From contig NZ_CP117883.1 in NCBI RefSeq assembly GCF_028736215.1, forward strand, positions 5,394,001-5,458,000: a stretch of DNA of 64,000 bases, read 5' to 3'. Source of the stretch: Mucilaginibacter sp. KACC 22773 (GTDB lineage: Bacteria > Bacteroidota > Bacteroidia > Sphingobacteriales > Sphingobacteriaceae). Below the pieces are notes generated by a model. It had not been told where the DNA came from. It ran no database searches and saw nothing but the letters and a program-made list of their open reading frames with translations. Positions 25,383 through 34,631 of this stretch are shown here, piece by piece (positions within the stretch are counted from its first letter, which is position 1; every line of letters begins with the position of its first letter). The position numbers and the translations under genes were made by a program.

Positions 25383-27305
25383 TTATGCTTCCAGCTCCAA
25401 AATCTGCTCCGCCAAAGTTTCCCATTTTTGCTGAATTTGTTTCAGCTCGACTTGCTTTTGGTTGTAGGCGGCGTTGGTTTCTTTTAGCTTTTGGCTATCG
25501 GTGTATATTTTTGTATCGGCCAGTTTGACTTCAAATTCTTTCACCGTTTTATCAAGCGCGGCAATTTGCTCTTCCATTTTGGCCAGATCCTGGTTCAGTT
25601 TTTTCAACTGCTGATGCTTGTTTTCGCCGTGCTGTTGTTTAACGGGCTCGGGCTTCTTTTCCTCTTTTTTAGGTTGAGGTGCAGGTGCTGCCGCCTTAGG
25701 CTCTAACTTGCGTTTTGAATACCACTCGTCAAATTCGGCGTAGGTACCAGGATATATCTTTATTTTTTGATCTTCAATAAACCAAATCTTGTTGGCCACA
25801 TTATCAAGGAAATACCTATCGTGAGATACCACAATAAAAGTACCTTCGTACTGTTCCAGGGCCTGTATCAGGATATTTACCGATTGCATATCCAGGTGAT
25901 TGGTAGGCTCATCCAGTACCAGGAAGTTTGCATCCGCAGTAAGTGCTTTAGCTAAGGCCACACGCGATTTTTCGCCCCCGGATAATACCTTGATCTTTTT
26001 AAACACATCATCGCCGGTAAACAAAAATGAGCCCAAAATGGTACGCAGTTCGGTATCGGTATGTTTTGGCGCAAATGCCTGCAATTCCTGTAAAATCTGG
26101 TGTTCCAGGTGTAATGATTCCAGCTGGTGCTGGGCAAAAAAGGTGGTACTTACGTTATGGCCGGTTGTTACTTTACCGGTATAATCATGATCGGCATTGG
26201 CAATAATACGCAGCAATGTTGATTTACCTTTCCCGTTGGCCCCAATCAATGCTATTTTATCGCCCTTTTCAATTACGGCTTCGCCACCATCCAAAATATC
26301 AATGGCAGGGTATTTTTTAACAATATCCTCTAAGGTTACCACGTGCCTGCCCGATTGTTTTGAGAAACGGAAGGCAAAGTTTACCGATGGGTTATCATCA
26401 TCCACGTCATCAACCCGCTCCATTTTATCAAGCATTTTGATACGCGATTGCGCCATTTTTGCTTTGGATGCCTTGGCGCGGAAACGCTCGATCAAACGTT
26501 CTTCCTGTTTTATTTTTGATTGCTGGTTTTTAAACTCACCGCGTTGAATTTCTTCTCGCAGCGCTTTTTCTTCCAGGTAGAAAGTGTAGTTGCCCGCGTA
26601 AACAGTCAGCTTACCTTTGCGCGATTCAACCGTGCGGTTAATAACCTTATCCAAAAACCACCTATCGTGCGATACGATGATGATGGCACCGTTAAAAGCT
26701 TTCAAATAATCTTCCAACCACTGGATGGATGGTAAGTCAAGGTGGTTGGTAGGCTCATCCAGTAACAGGATATCGGGTGCCTGTAACAGGATTTTGGCAA
26801 GCATAACCCTCATACGCCATCCACCCGAAAAGGTGCTTAACTTACGCTGGCAATCCTGCTCGCTAAAGCCCAAACCTGCTAAAATTTCATGTGCTTTGTA
26901 TTCTATGTTATAACCATCCAACAGTTCAAACTCATGCTGCTTATCGCTTAGTTTGTTTATCAAGTCTTCGGTATAATCGGTTTCGAGTTTTTTTAGTAAA
27001 ACTTCTATCTCGTCGTGCAGCTGGTTTTGGCGCTCAAAAGCTTCCATGGCCACATGCACAATATTTTTATCAGATGAGTATGACAGCAAATCCTGGTTAA
27101 GGTAACCCATGGTAAGGTCCTTAGCCATTGATATGGTGCCCGATGTAGGTTTATAGTCGCCTACAATAATTTTCAGAAGGGTAGTTTTACCTGTTCCATT
27201 GGCACCTATTAAACCAATTTTTTCACCAGGTTTTATATGCCAGTTGGCTTCATCGTAAAGGGCCCGCGCACCAATCTCAAACGTAAGGTTATTTATAGCA
27301 ATCAT
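25383..27305 (-). CDS. ABC-F family ATPase
   Basis: The 640-aa protein has two ABC ATPase cassettes and no membrane segment, as in ABC-F translation factors. Cassette 1 has Walker A GANGTGKTT near residue 35 and signature FSGGWRMR near residue 160. Cassette 2 has GANGKGKST near residue 353 and LSGGEKSR near residue 440. Both have LLLDEPTNHLD or LVLDEPTNHLD Walker B motifs. A charged inter-domain linker (EEKALREEIQRGEFKNQQSK) and a C-terminal Lys/Glu-rich coiled coil after residue 530 fit the Uup/YheS-like branch. It probably acts on the ribosome or DNA branch intermediates; resistance is not implied. Confidence 0.92.
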   Translation of the reverse strand: MIAINNLTFEIGARALYDEANWHIKPGEKIGLIGANGTGKTTLLKIIVGDYKPTSGTISMAKDLTMGYLNQDLLSYSSDKNIVHVAMEAFERQNQLHDEIEVLLKKLETDYTEDLINKLSDKQHEFELLDGYNIEYKAHEILAGLGFSEQDCQRKLSTFSGGWRMRVMLAKILLQAPDILLLDEPTNHLDLPSIQWLEDYLKAFNGAIIIVSHDRWFLDKVINRTVESRKGKLTVYAGNYTFYLEEKALREEIQRGEFKNQQSKIKQEERLIERFRAKASKAKMAQSRIKMLDKMERVDDVDDDNPSVNFAFRFSKQSGRHVVTLEDIVKKYPAIDILDGGEAVIEKGDKIALIGANGKGKSTLLRIIANADHDYTGKVTTGHNVSTTFFAQHQLESLHLEHQILQELQAFAPKHTDTELRTILGSFLFTGDDVFKKIKVLSGGEKSRVALAKALTADANFLVLDEPTNHLDMQSVNILIQALEQYEGTFIVVSHDRYFLDNVANKIWFIEDQKIKIYPGTYAEFDEWYSKRKLEPKAAAPAPQPKKEEKKPEPVKQQHGENKHQQLKKLNQDLAKMEEQIAALDKTVKEFEVKLADTKIYTDSQKLKETNAAYNQKQVELKQIQQKWETLAEQILELEA

Positions 27306-27517
27306 TTGGGCGCAAAGATACGGTTTTTGAGCCGTATTTTGGCAGGCCCGAGGTGAAAGGTAAAAGGCTAAAGGTGAAAGGTATTAAGATGATAGAAAAA
27401 TGATATTTTCATTCGCAAGGGAAAAGGAGAATGGCCTTCAAGACTTAGTAAAAAAAATCACCTTCAGTCCCTTCCCAAAAACCTTTTGCCTTTAGCCTTT
27501 CACCTTTAGCCTCAAGA

Positions 27518-28288
27518 TTACGCTCCTACTGCCTTCAGCCACGTTTGGGCCATCAGGGCTTCGCCGGCTACACTGGGGTGTACACCGTCGCGGTTCCAGT
27601 AGGTGGCCGGGGCAATTTTCTCAGCTTTATCAAATGCCGATTGATAGGGTACAAAAACGGCCTCATATTGTTCGGCTACATCTTTGGCTGCCTTGCGGAA
27701 CAAATCAAACGTTGGGTACCATTTATCGTCAACCGCTTTAACGCCTTTTTCGGCAAAGGGCTCGCAAATAACCAGTTTTATATCCGGCAGTGCAGCCTTG
27801 GTACGGTCTATCAGTTTTTTATAATCGGCAATATAATTATCTATAGTTCCGGTATAGCCATTGGTAAGAGTATGCCAAAAATCATTTACACCTATGTGAA
27901 TGCTCAATACATTGGGCTTTAGCGCCAGGCAATCGGTATCCCAGCGTTCGGCCAGCTGGTATACTTTGTTACCGCTAACTCCTTTGTTATAAATTTTCAG
28001 GTTTTTATCGGCATGAGTAAGCAATAGCTGCGATGCGGCGATAAGCGCGTAACCTGATCCTAAGGCGCTGGTTGTATTAAATTCGGTACTATTATGATCG
28101 CGGCCCCAATCGGTAATGGAATCACCCTGAAAAAGAATTACATCACCGGTATTAAAACTGATTTTTCTTGATGGTTTAGTGTTGGCTAATGCAGCCGAAA
28201 CTATCTGCGGCAAGCCCATTGCAGCGATGGTACCCACCGATGCTGTTTTTAAAAAATTACGGCGATCGGGTTTAAAAATATTATTCAT
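27518..28288 (-). CDS. Secreted SGNH/GDSL hydrolase
   Basis: The 256-aa protein starts with a Tat-like signal (DRRNFLKTASVGTIAAMGLP), followed by the SGNH blocks. Block I is LFQGDSITDWGRD near residue 53, with the nucleophile Ser. The oxyanion Gly lies in NKGVSGNKVYQ, the Asn in IGVNDFWH, and the catalytic Asp/His pair in RDGVHPSVAGEA near residue 236. Such enzymes are lipases or carbohydrate esterases acting in the envelope; acetylated glycan is a plausible substrate but unproven. It is a single gene. Confidence 0.9.
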   Translation of the reverse strand: MNNIFKPDRRNFLKTASVGTIAAMGLPQIVSAALANTKPSRKISFNTGDVILFQGDSITDWGRDHNSTEFNTTSALGSGYALIAASQLLLTHADKNLKIYNKGVSGNKVYQLAERWDTDCLALKPNVLSIHIGVNDFWHTLTNGYTGTIDNYIADYKKLIDRTKAALPDIKLVICEPFAEKGVKAVDDKWYPTFDLFRKAAKDVAEQYEAVFVPYQSAFDKAEKIAPATYWNRDGVHPSVAGEALMAQTWLKAVGA

Positions 28289-28456
28289 AAATGGTTTGAT
28301 AGATTTGATTTTGGATTTCCGAATTTACTGATTTACCCGGCTTTTTTAAATTTTGTTGAATTTTGTACCAGCATTTGCCCTAATAATATAATCTGCCAGC
28401 TTAATTTTCATAAAATTCTGGTTTATACAGCTATTAGTATTTGTTAACTTCGCGCC

Positions 28457-29512
28457 ATGTATTTTTTATTAAAACCCATCCTGTTCCAGTTCGATCCCGA
28501 AAAAGTACATTATTTTGTAACCCGCAATTTAAAGCGCTTTAATCGTTTTCCGGGTGGCGCCGCGTTAAGCCGGGCCATATGGGATGTAAACAACCCGCGA
28601 TTGGAACGTGAGGTGTTTGGCCTTAAATTTAAAAATCCGGTTGGCCTTGCCGCCGGCTTTGATAAAAATGCCGAACTGATGGGCGAAATGGCCAACATAG
28701 GTTTTGGTTTTGTAGAGATTGGCACAGTTACCCCACTGCCCCAGCCCGGCAACCCACAGCCTCGCATGTTCCGCCTGCCGGCAGATGGTGCACTCATTAA
28801 CCGCATGGGCTTTAACAATTTTGGAGTTGACGTAGCTGCCGAACGGATAGCAACGTTCCGCAAAAATGCCAAAGGCGCGCAAAGGAGCCTGATCATAGGC
28901 GGTAACATTGGCAAAAATAAGGTTACCCCCAATGAAGATGCCGTAAGCGATTATATTAAATGTTTTGACCGCCTTTTTGATGTGGTTGATTATTTTGTGG
29001 TGAACGTAAGTTCGCCCAATACGCCCGGCTTGCGCGAGTTGCAGGAAAAAGAGCCTTTAATGAACCTGCTGAATACCCTACAGCAACGTAATTCAAAAAA
29101 CGGCATCAGCAGGCCTATCCTGCTCAAAATAGCACCAGACCTCACGGATTCGCAGTTGAATGATATTGTAGAGATTGTACAACAAACCGGCATTGCCGGC
29201 CTTATAGCCACCAATACAACCATCAGCAGGGAGAATTTAAGATCTCTAGCCAGCTTAAAAGACGAAATGGGCGGACTAAGCGGCATGCCGCTGACCAAAC
29301 GCTCAACCGAGGTTATTAGCTATATTCACAAAAAATCAAACGGATCTTTCCCGATAATTGGAGTGGGCGGCATACACTCTGCCGATGATGCCATCGAAAA
29401 ACTAAATGCAGGCGCATCATTGGTACAGCTGTATACCGGTTTTATTTACGAAGGACCGGGGTTGATTGCGAGGATAAATAAAAGTCTTCTGAATCAGAAT
29501 TTGCAGAATTAG
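28457..29512 (+). CDS. pyrD: Dihydroorotate dehydrogenase (quinone), class 2
   Basis: The 351-aa enzyme oxidises dihydroorotate to orotate in pyrimidine synthesis with FMN and passes electrons to quinone at the membrane. Class 2 features are the extended N-terminal helices (PEKVHYFVTRNLKRF), the FMN and substrate motifs FKNPVGLAAGFDKNAE and NRMGFNNFG, the catalytic Ser in NVSSPNTPGLRELQ near residue 184, and IIGVGGIHSADDA near residue 300. The last eight codons fall inside one arm of an inverted repeat (29487-29522), so the C-terminus may differ from orthologues. Confidence 0.97.
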   Translation: MYFLLKPILFQFDPEKVHYFVTRNLKRFNRFPGGAALSRAIWDVNNPRLEREVFGLKFKNPVGLAAGFDKNAELMGEMANIGFGFVEIGTVTPLPQPGNPQPRMFRLPADGALINRMGFNNFGVDVAAERIATFRKNAKGAQRSLIIGGNIGKNKVTPNEDAVSDYIKCFDRLFDVVDYFVVNVSSPNTPGLRELQEKEPLMNLLNTLQQRNSKNGISRPILLKIAPDLTDSQLNDIVEIVQQTGIAGLIATNTTISRENLRSLASLKDEMGGLSGMPLTKRSTEVISYIHKKSNGSFPIIGVGGIHSADDAIEKLNAGASLVQLYTGFIYEGPGLIARINKSLLNQNLQN

Positions 29513-29607
29513 AGGATTTTCAGAACCCTAAATATTCAATAAATTTAGCTGGCACAGAAAAGCATTCATTCTGTTAATTCTAAAATCCTGTAAATTCTGA
29601 TTCAGAA
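29487..29607. repeat. Inverted repeat at the 3' end of pyrD
   Basis: Arms TTCTGAATCAGAATTTGCAG (from 29487) and its near complement ending at 29607 (ATTCTGATTCAGAA) enclose about 50 bp. A related sequence (TCTGAATCAAAATTTTCAGG) occurs near 59134, so this is a dispersed motif. Confidence 0.65.
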
Positions 29608-29610
29608 AAC

Positions 29611-29650
29611 AAAAAAATCCCACCGGTTTCTGAAACCAGCAGGATTTATA
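29611..29650 (-). terminator. Terminator of the 57-aa gene
   Basis: On the minus strand, AAATCCTGCTGGTTTC pairs with GAAACCGGTGGGATTT and is followed by a run of T. It sits between pyrD (plus) and the small gene at 29689 (minus) and may serve both. Confidence 0.55.
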
Positions 29651-29688
29651 AGATCTTTTTAAGCGCCAGGCGCCTGAAAACAGATAGA

Positions 29689-29862
29689 TTATTTACCGGC
29701 AGCGATAGCTAAAGCTTCGTTGTTTTTTTGGATCTGGTTGCCTTTTTTCTCGGCAGAACGGCTTCCGTACTCAAGGTTAGTAGCCAGTTTTAAAAACTGA
29801 ACTTCTAAACGTGAAGTAGTTTTGTTTTTTCTATCTTTTCTTTTTAAACGTGTAACGCCCAT
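29689..29862 (-). CDS. Small basic protein, 57 aa
   Basis: A 57-codon frame starts at the ATG complementary to 29860-29862 (MGVTRLKRKDRKNKTTSR) and ends with a helix rich in Ala (EALAIAAGK). It is strongly basic at the N-terminus, has an amphipathic middle (LEVQFLKLATNLEYG) and its own terminator downstream. It lies just downstream of tRNA-Cys on the same strand. Third-position choice and clear ends make it a likely real gene, possibly nucleic-acid or ribosome binding. I do not recognise the family. Confidence 0.7.
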   Translation of the reverse strand: MGVTRLKRKDRKNKTTSRLEVQFLKLATNLEYGSRSAEKKGNQIQKNNEALAIAAGK

Positions 29863-29895
29863 GGTGTTGTTATTTTAATGTTTTTAATACCCTTG

Positions 29896-29966
29896 AGGTC
29901 GGGAGCGGATTCGAACCGCTGTAAAAGGTTTTGCAGACCTCTGCCTAGCCACTCGGCCACCCGACC
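29896..29966 (-). tRNA. tRNA-Cys (anticodon GCA)
   Basis: The 71-nt cloverleaf has a perfect 7-bp acceptor stem (GGTCGGG/CCCGACC), anticodon loop CTGCAAA (GCA) and T-loop GGTTCGAATCC. CCA is not encoded. Confidence 0.96.
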
Positions 29967-30016
29967 CTAATTTTAGGATTGCAAAAATAGTAATTTATTT
30001 ATTGCAAAGCCAATAT

Positions 30017-30766
30017 TTATTTCATTGAATTTCTTTTTATTTCAGAACATAGTATGGCAGTAGCTATCGCCACGTTCAATGACTCGGCCTGCCCCGCCCT
30101 CGGGATGGTTATTTTAGTGGTTATTAACCGCTCAATATCAGTGCTTATACCGTTGCCTTCGTTCCCCATCACCAATAACCCCTCGGTGCCAAAAGCAGTA
30201 TTGTAAATATTTTCGCCGTCCAGCATCGCGCCAAATATCGGCAATTTAATTTGTGACAGCGCTTGCGCCAGGTTGGTATAATGTACATTTACACGCGCCA
30301 ACGAGCCCATGGTGGCCTGCACTACTTTGGGGTTGTATACATCAACCGTGTCCTCGCTGCATATGATATCATTAATACCAAACCAATCGGCAGTGCGGAT
30401 AATGGTGCCCATATTGCCCGGGTCCTGTATATTATCCAGCACTAAAGAAAACCTATGTTTAAGGCTATCGTAATTTAAAGTTGGCCATATTGGTATATTA
30501 ACCAAACCAATTACCTCCTGCGGCGTTTTCAAAGTGCTGATTTTTTCGATATCCTTCACCGAAATCTCCTGAAAGTTTATTTTTCGGGATAAATTCAGCA
30601 TTTTTGGAGCAATTGCACCGGTATGGTATACCGTATCAACCTGGTAACGCGAACCTGTAAATTCAACAACTGATTTATAGCCTTCAACCAGGAAAAAACC
30701 ATGCTCCCTGCGAAATTTTTTATGTTGTAAGGATGTTAATAAACTGATTTGTGATTTTGAAAGCAT
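30017..30766 (-). CDS. TrmH/SpoU-family RNA 2'-O-methyltransferase
   Basis: With the start at the ATG complementary to 30764-30766 (MLSKSQISLLTSLQHKKFR) the protein has 249 aa. It has an N-terminal substrate-binding domain (EHGFFLVEGYKSVVEF) and the SPOUT knot motifs: VLDNIQDPGNMGTIIRTADWFG near residue 110, LLVMGNEGNGIS near residue 195 and ITIPRAGQAESLNVAIATAI near residue 220. It methylates rRNA or tRNA ribose; the target nucleotide is unknown. The first 16 bp overlap head-to-head with the start of the divergent TamL gene. Confidence 0.93.
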   Translation of the reverse strand: MLSKSQISLLTSLQHKKFRREHGFFLVEGYKSVVEFTGSRYQVDTVYHTGAIAPKMLNLSRKINFQEISVKDIEKISTLKTPQEVIGLVNIPIWPTLNYDSLKHRFSLVLDNIQDPGNMGTIIRTADWFGINDIICSEDTVDVYNPKVVQATMGSLARVNVHYTNLAQALSQIKLPIFGAMLDGENIYNTAFGTEGLLVMGNEGNGISTDIERLITTKITIPRAGQAESLNVAIATAILCSEIKRNSMK

Positions 30767-33165
30767 ACAAAAAACCTGCTGGTTACCGTCTTGCAATATT
30801 AAGTATTTTACTGCTCATAATCGGCTCGGGCTGTAGCCTTACCCGCGGCATCGGCAAAAATCAAACCCTGGTGCGTAAAATTACCATTAAAGGTATTGAT
30901 GAGCAATTTGAAGAAGCCGCGTTAAATTATGTTGATAAAGAACAACAGCCAAATAACAAGCTTAACCTGCAATTTTATTATTGGTTTAGCAACCATGGCA
31001 AACGCAACATAGGCGAGGCGCCTACGTTGCTTGACAGCAGCCTGGTTGAGTATTCGCGTTTCCAGATGGAAAAATTCGTCCAAAACCGGGGCTATTTAAA
31101 AGCAAAGGTTACCGATAGCGTCATCATCAAAAAACAACGCGCCGAAATAGTTTTTACTGCGGTAGAGGGGCCTATGTTTCATATCCGTAAGTTGGTGGAT
31201 AGCATTCCGGATAAAAACATAGCCAACCTTTACCACGCCAACCGCAACAGGATGTCGCATATACAACCCGGAGGGCGTTTCGACACGGATAGCCTGGCGC
31301 ATGACCGCGATGAACTTTATCTTTTGATGAAACGTAACGGCTATTTTGACTTTTACCGCCAGTATGTCAATTTCACCTACGATTCAACCTTTAACAGCAG
31401 TGTGGTTGATATTAAAATGATGATTGATAACCCGGCAGGTAAAACAGAGCACCCGGTTTATAAAATTAATAATACGCTGATAACAATATCTGCCAGTAAC
31501 GGCAAAACCACCGGCAAAGCTGATACTTTGCAGGTCGATTCGCAATTCAGGTATGTAGATTTCTCGCATCGGTTTAAGCCGCGGGTGGTAATTGATTATA
31601 CTTTTCAAAAAAAAGGGCAATTATATAACATCGACAAACAGACATTAACTACAACCAGGCTTTCGGAGTTAAACGTTTTCCGCAATGTGCCTAACCCAAC
31701 TTATGAAAAGCTAGCCGATAGTACGCACCGCCTGGATACCAAAATTGATATAATACCCCTTAAACATTATTCAGACCGGGTTGAAGGTGAGTTCCTGTTT
31801 GCCAACGGCAGGTATGGCTACAACGTGGGTAATACCTTTACCAACCGGAATCTTTTTAACCAGGCGGCAATCCTGCAGTTAAAACTCAACTGGAGTATTT
31901 TGTTTGATAACGGCTCAAACACTACCAATAATGATAATATACAAAACCAGGAGTTTAGGGCCGGGGCTAATTTAATTTACCCTCGTATTATATCGCCTTT
32001 CAACTTCCCGCTTTTAGGAAAATTTGGCGTACCCCATACTACGTTCTCAACCAACTATTCTTTATTTTACCAAAAGGGATTGGTTACGCGCCAAAGCTTT
32101 ATAAACTCCATAAGCTATGATTTTTACGAAACTGCCCGTAAACTTCACACCATTACACCTGTCAACATCGAATTTTCAAAGGGGGTTATTGATCCTGCTG
32201 CCTATGACAGCTTACTGTCTTATAACAGGTTTGCTTATATAAAATTAATAGGCCGCACCGTTTTCACAACAGGCAGCCAGTACACTTTTCAGTACAATGC
32301 CATTGAGTTAAACTCTTACGATAACTTTTTATATTTCCGCGGAAGCCTTGACATTGGCGGCAATTTCCTGAATTTGTTAAGCAGCACTTTTAACACAGGC
32401 AGGGATACATCCGGCCAGCGCAAATTTCTGGGCTACACCTTTAGCCAATATGCCAAAGCAGAAGGGGACCTTCGTTTTTACCGTACCCTTGGCGGAGAAA
32501 AACAATTCGTATTCCGCGTTAATCCTGGCATAGGTGTACCCTATGGTAACAGCGACCAACTGATATTTGAAAAGAATTTTTACGCAGGCGGTGCAAATGA
32601 TATGCGCGCGTGGCTGCCCCGCACATTGGGGCCGGGACAGTTTAACAGGGCAACTGCCTATTATAACAGCCTGACGAAAAAAGACGATCCAATATCACGC
32701 GCACGTTTAAAGTATCTTGACCAATTTGGCGAAATTAAATTAGTAGCCAATGCCGAATACCGTTATAAATTGATTAATAATTTTTTTGGCGCAAAGCTTA
32801 AAGGGGCAGTTTTTGTTGATGCTGGCAACGTTTGGCGCCTGGGCAAAAAAGCCGAAAGCCCGAACGGCGAATTCAGGTTTGATAATCTTTTGCAATCAAC
32901 CGCAATTGGGATAGGCACAGGCTTAAGATTTGATTTAAGTTTCTTTGTATTTAGGCTGGATATGGCCTTTAAGTTTAAAGATCCACAATTTAGCGGCAGC
33001 GATCAATGGGTGCTTATTAAACACGCCGATGAATTGTTTAAATCGGGCAGCTTCAAAGAGGCTTATCTAAAAGCCAACGCTACCGGTGTTGATAGCAAAG
33101 GCAACGTTGTTGGCGATAGCTACAACTTTATGCAGCTGAACTTTGGGATAGGGCTGCCTTTTTAA
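30751..33165 (+). CDS. tamL: TamL-type BamA/TamA-family outer-membrane lipoprotein
   Basis: The 804-aa protein begins at GTG 30751 (an in-frame TTG lies 6 bp on) and has a lipoprotein signal ending LIIGSGC (Cys near residue 28). POTRA-like domains follow (VRKITIKGIDEQFEEAA; EIVFTAVEGPMFHIRKLVDS). The C-terminal 16-strand barrel (NFYAGGANDMRAWLPRTLGPG, VFVDAGNVW) carries the RGF-type lid motif as MRAW. In Bacteroidota, the lipid-anchored TamA homologue TamL acts with TamB in outer-membrane assembly. tamB is not visible in this window. The 5' end overlaps the methyltransferase gene in antisense. Confidence 0.9.
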   Translation: MILKAYKKPAGYRLAILSILLLIIGSGCSLTRGIGKNQTLVRKITIKGIDEQFEEAALNYVDKEQQPNNKLNLQFYYWFSNHGKRNIGEAPTLLDSSLVEYSRFQMEKFVQNRGYLKAKVTDSVIIKKQRAEIVFTAVEGPMFHIRKLVDSIPDKNIANLYHANRNRMSHIQPGGRFDTDSLAHDRDELYLLMKRNGYFDFYRQYVNFTYDSTFNSSVVDIKMMIDNPAGKTEHPVYKINNTLITISASNGKTTGKADTLQVDSQFRYVDFSHRFKPRVVIDYTFQKKGQLYNIDKQTLTTTRLSELNVFRNVPNPTYEKLADSTHRLDTKIDIIPLKHYSDRVEGEFLFANGRYGYNVGNTFTNRNLFNQAAILQLKLNWSILFDNGSNTTNNDNIQNQEFRAGANLIYPRIISPFNFPLLGKFGVPHTTFSTNYSLFYQKGLVTRQSFINSISYDFYETARKLHTITPVNIEFSKGVIDPAAYDSLLSYNRFAYIKLIGRTVFTTGSQYTFQYNAIELNSYDNFLYFRGSLDIGGNFLNLLSSTFNTGRDTSGQRKFLGYTFSQYAKAEGDLRFYRTLGGEKQFVFRVNPGIGVPYGNSDQLIFEKNFYAGGANDMRAWLPRTLGPGQFNRATAYYNSLTKKDDPISRARLKYLDQFGEIKLVANAEYRYKLINNFFGAKLKGAVFVDAGNVWRLGKKAESPNGEFRFDNLLQSTAIGIGTGLRFDLSFFVFRLDMAFKFKDPQFSGSDQWVLIKHADELFKSGSFKEAYLKANATGVDSKGNVVGDSYNFMQLNFGIGLPF

Positions 33166-33425
33166 TTATTGAATTATCGATTTAGTGAATTATTGAATTG
33201 GGAAGGGTGGCTGGGTTATTCAATTTGTAACTTATCTGATTTCCCGTCTAATAATCTAAAATTCCAATAGTCCGTCCTTCTCTTCTTCTAAAATTGCAAT
33301 AATTCTCAAACAGAATTGAACTGCATTATAAGAAGCGCAGCCGCCTGTCCAATAATCTCAAAGTCCTCAGTTCCCTGTCAAAAAATCTATCTTGATTCTT
33401 GGCTCTTGATTCTTGACTCTCTCCC
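33166..33425. other. Non-coding gap with short repeated motifs
   Basis: About 260 bp rich in short repeats such as TTATTGAATT and TTCTTGATTCTTGACTC. It separates convergent genes and has no credible ORF. Confidence 0.5.
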
Positions 33426-33959
33426 CTACACCATATTCTTCAATCCGTCAATTATACTTTCAAAAAATGTTGGGATACTGAGGTTGTTGTGGTAATTAAA
33501 ATACAGGAAGATACAAAAGATGATTACCGCTATAATAATAAACCGCTTAAACATATAAGCCAGCAGCACCAATATTAACGGTATGGCAACTAAAAGCACC
33601 CAGCTAATGTGCCATGGGCTTAGTTTACTATCGTGCTTGTAAATGTAATACAGTATGGCGTGGGTGCCGGTTTCGTTCATATGCTTGGCATACAAAAACG
33701 TAGATCGGTCTATCTTTTGGCGGTAAAAAGCAACCCCTTTTTCAAATTTAAGCTGATACTCAAACCCATTCATTACAAAAGTGAACAGGCCATTTACTTT
33801 CTCCTGCGTTACGCCAGCCGTGTCGGTTGCTACTATGGCCACCTGGTCAACCGCGAAAGGATTTTCTTTAACTACAAAATGGTTTATGGTTATTGCATCA
33901 GCAAAAACAAAACTGTGGGCTGCTATAACAAAGCAAAATAAGAGCAATAATTTTTTCAT
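33426..33959 (-). CDS. Membrane protein of unknown function, 177 aa
   Basis: A signal peptide (LLFCFVIAAHSFVFADA, about residue 21) is followed by a 100-residue extracytoplasmic beta-rich domain (VAIVATDTAGVTQEKVNGLFTF; KGVAFYRQKIDRSTFLYA). Two adjacent membrane helices follow near residues 118-158 (WVLLVAIPLILVLLAYMF and FIIIAVIIFCIFLYF). The topology places the domain in the periplasm. Nothing matches a family I know. It reads in the same direction as the TspO gene 50 bp upstream. Confidence 0.7.
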   Translation of the reverse strand: MKKLLLLFCFVIAAHSFVFADAITINHFVVKENPFAVDQVAIVATDTAGVTQEKVNGLFTFVMNGFEYQLKFEKGVAFYRQKIDRSTFLYAKHMNETGTHAILYYIYKHDSKLSPWHISWVLLVAIPLILVLLAYMFKRFIIIAVIIFCIFLYFNYHNNLSIPTFFESIIDGLKNMV

Positions 33960-34011
33960 CTGTCAATAAACCTTCAGTAAAATGTACGCAATAAAAATAG
34001 TGTTTTTTACA

Positions 34012-34506
34012 CTACTTATTCAGCAAATAAATAGCAGCGTTAAGTACCGCGGCAAAACTTACCCAAAGTAAATAAGGCCATAACAGCCGGCCTGCGGCCT
34101 TGCTAAACTTATAAAACCAGTTGATGTTTAAAATAATGCTTAGCCATAGTAAAATAATAACAATAAGGGCTCCCGGCACCTGGTGCAATCCAAAAAACAC
34201 TATCGACCATGAAAAATTCAGGGCAAGCTGTGTAAAGTAAATGTTGCGCGCTATGATGTATACAGGCTTACGACTGCGGTGTTTCCACACCAGGTGAGCT
34301 GCAGTAGCCATCATAATGTATAACGCTGTCCATACCGGCGCAAACAACCATGGCGGAGGGTTAAATGATGGTTTTTTGAGTGTACTGTACCAACCGGCAA
34401 TTTCGGGCCTTGTAAATAGCGAAGCCATAAAGCCAATGGCCAGTGTAATTATTAAACTGATCAGGAACGGAAAAAATTGAAACTTTCTGGGTACGGCCGG
34501 GATCAT
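34012..34506 (-). CDS. TspO/MBR family tryptophan-rich sensory protein
   Basis: The 164-aa protein has five membrane helices and the TspO hallmarks: GWYSTLKKPSFNPPPWLFAPVWTALY near residues 38-63 and a late WP...LW helix. Members bind porphyrins or other tetrapyrroles and modulate stress responses. It is upstream of the 33426 gene with a 52-bp gap. Length agrees with the family (about 155-165 aa). Confidence 0.93.
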   Translation of the reverse strand: MIPAVPRKFQFFPFLISLIITLAIGFMASLFTRPEIAGWYSTLKKPSFNPPPWLFAPVWTALYIMMATAAHLVWKHRSRKPVYIIARNIYFTQLALNFSWSIVFFGLHQVPGALIVIILLWLSIILNINWFYKFSKAAGRLLWPYLLWVSFAAVLNAAIYLLNK

Positions 34507-34631
34507 CGTTTACTTAACCATCAAAAATGCAATAAGTTTGTCAATATTTACAATACGATTATCCAAATAAGCATTTTGAAAATCACAAATGTTTTAGTTT
34601 AGCGGTAATTGCCAAAGTTGGCAAAAATACA

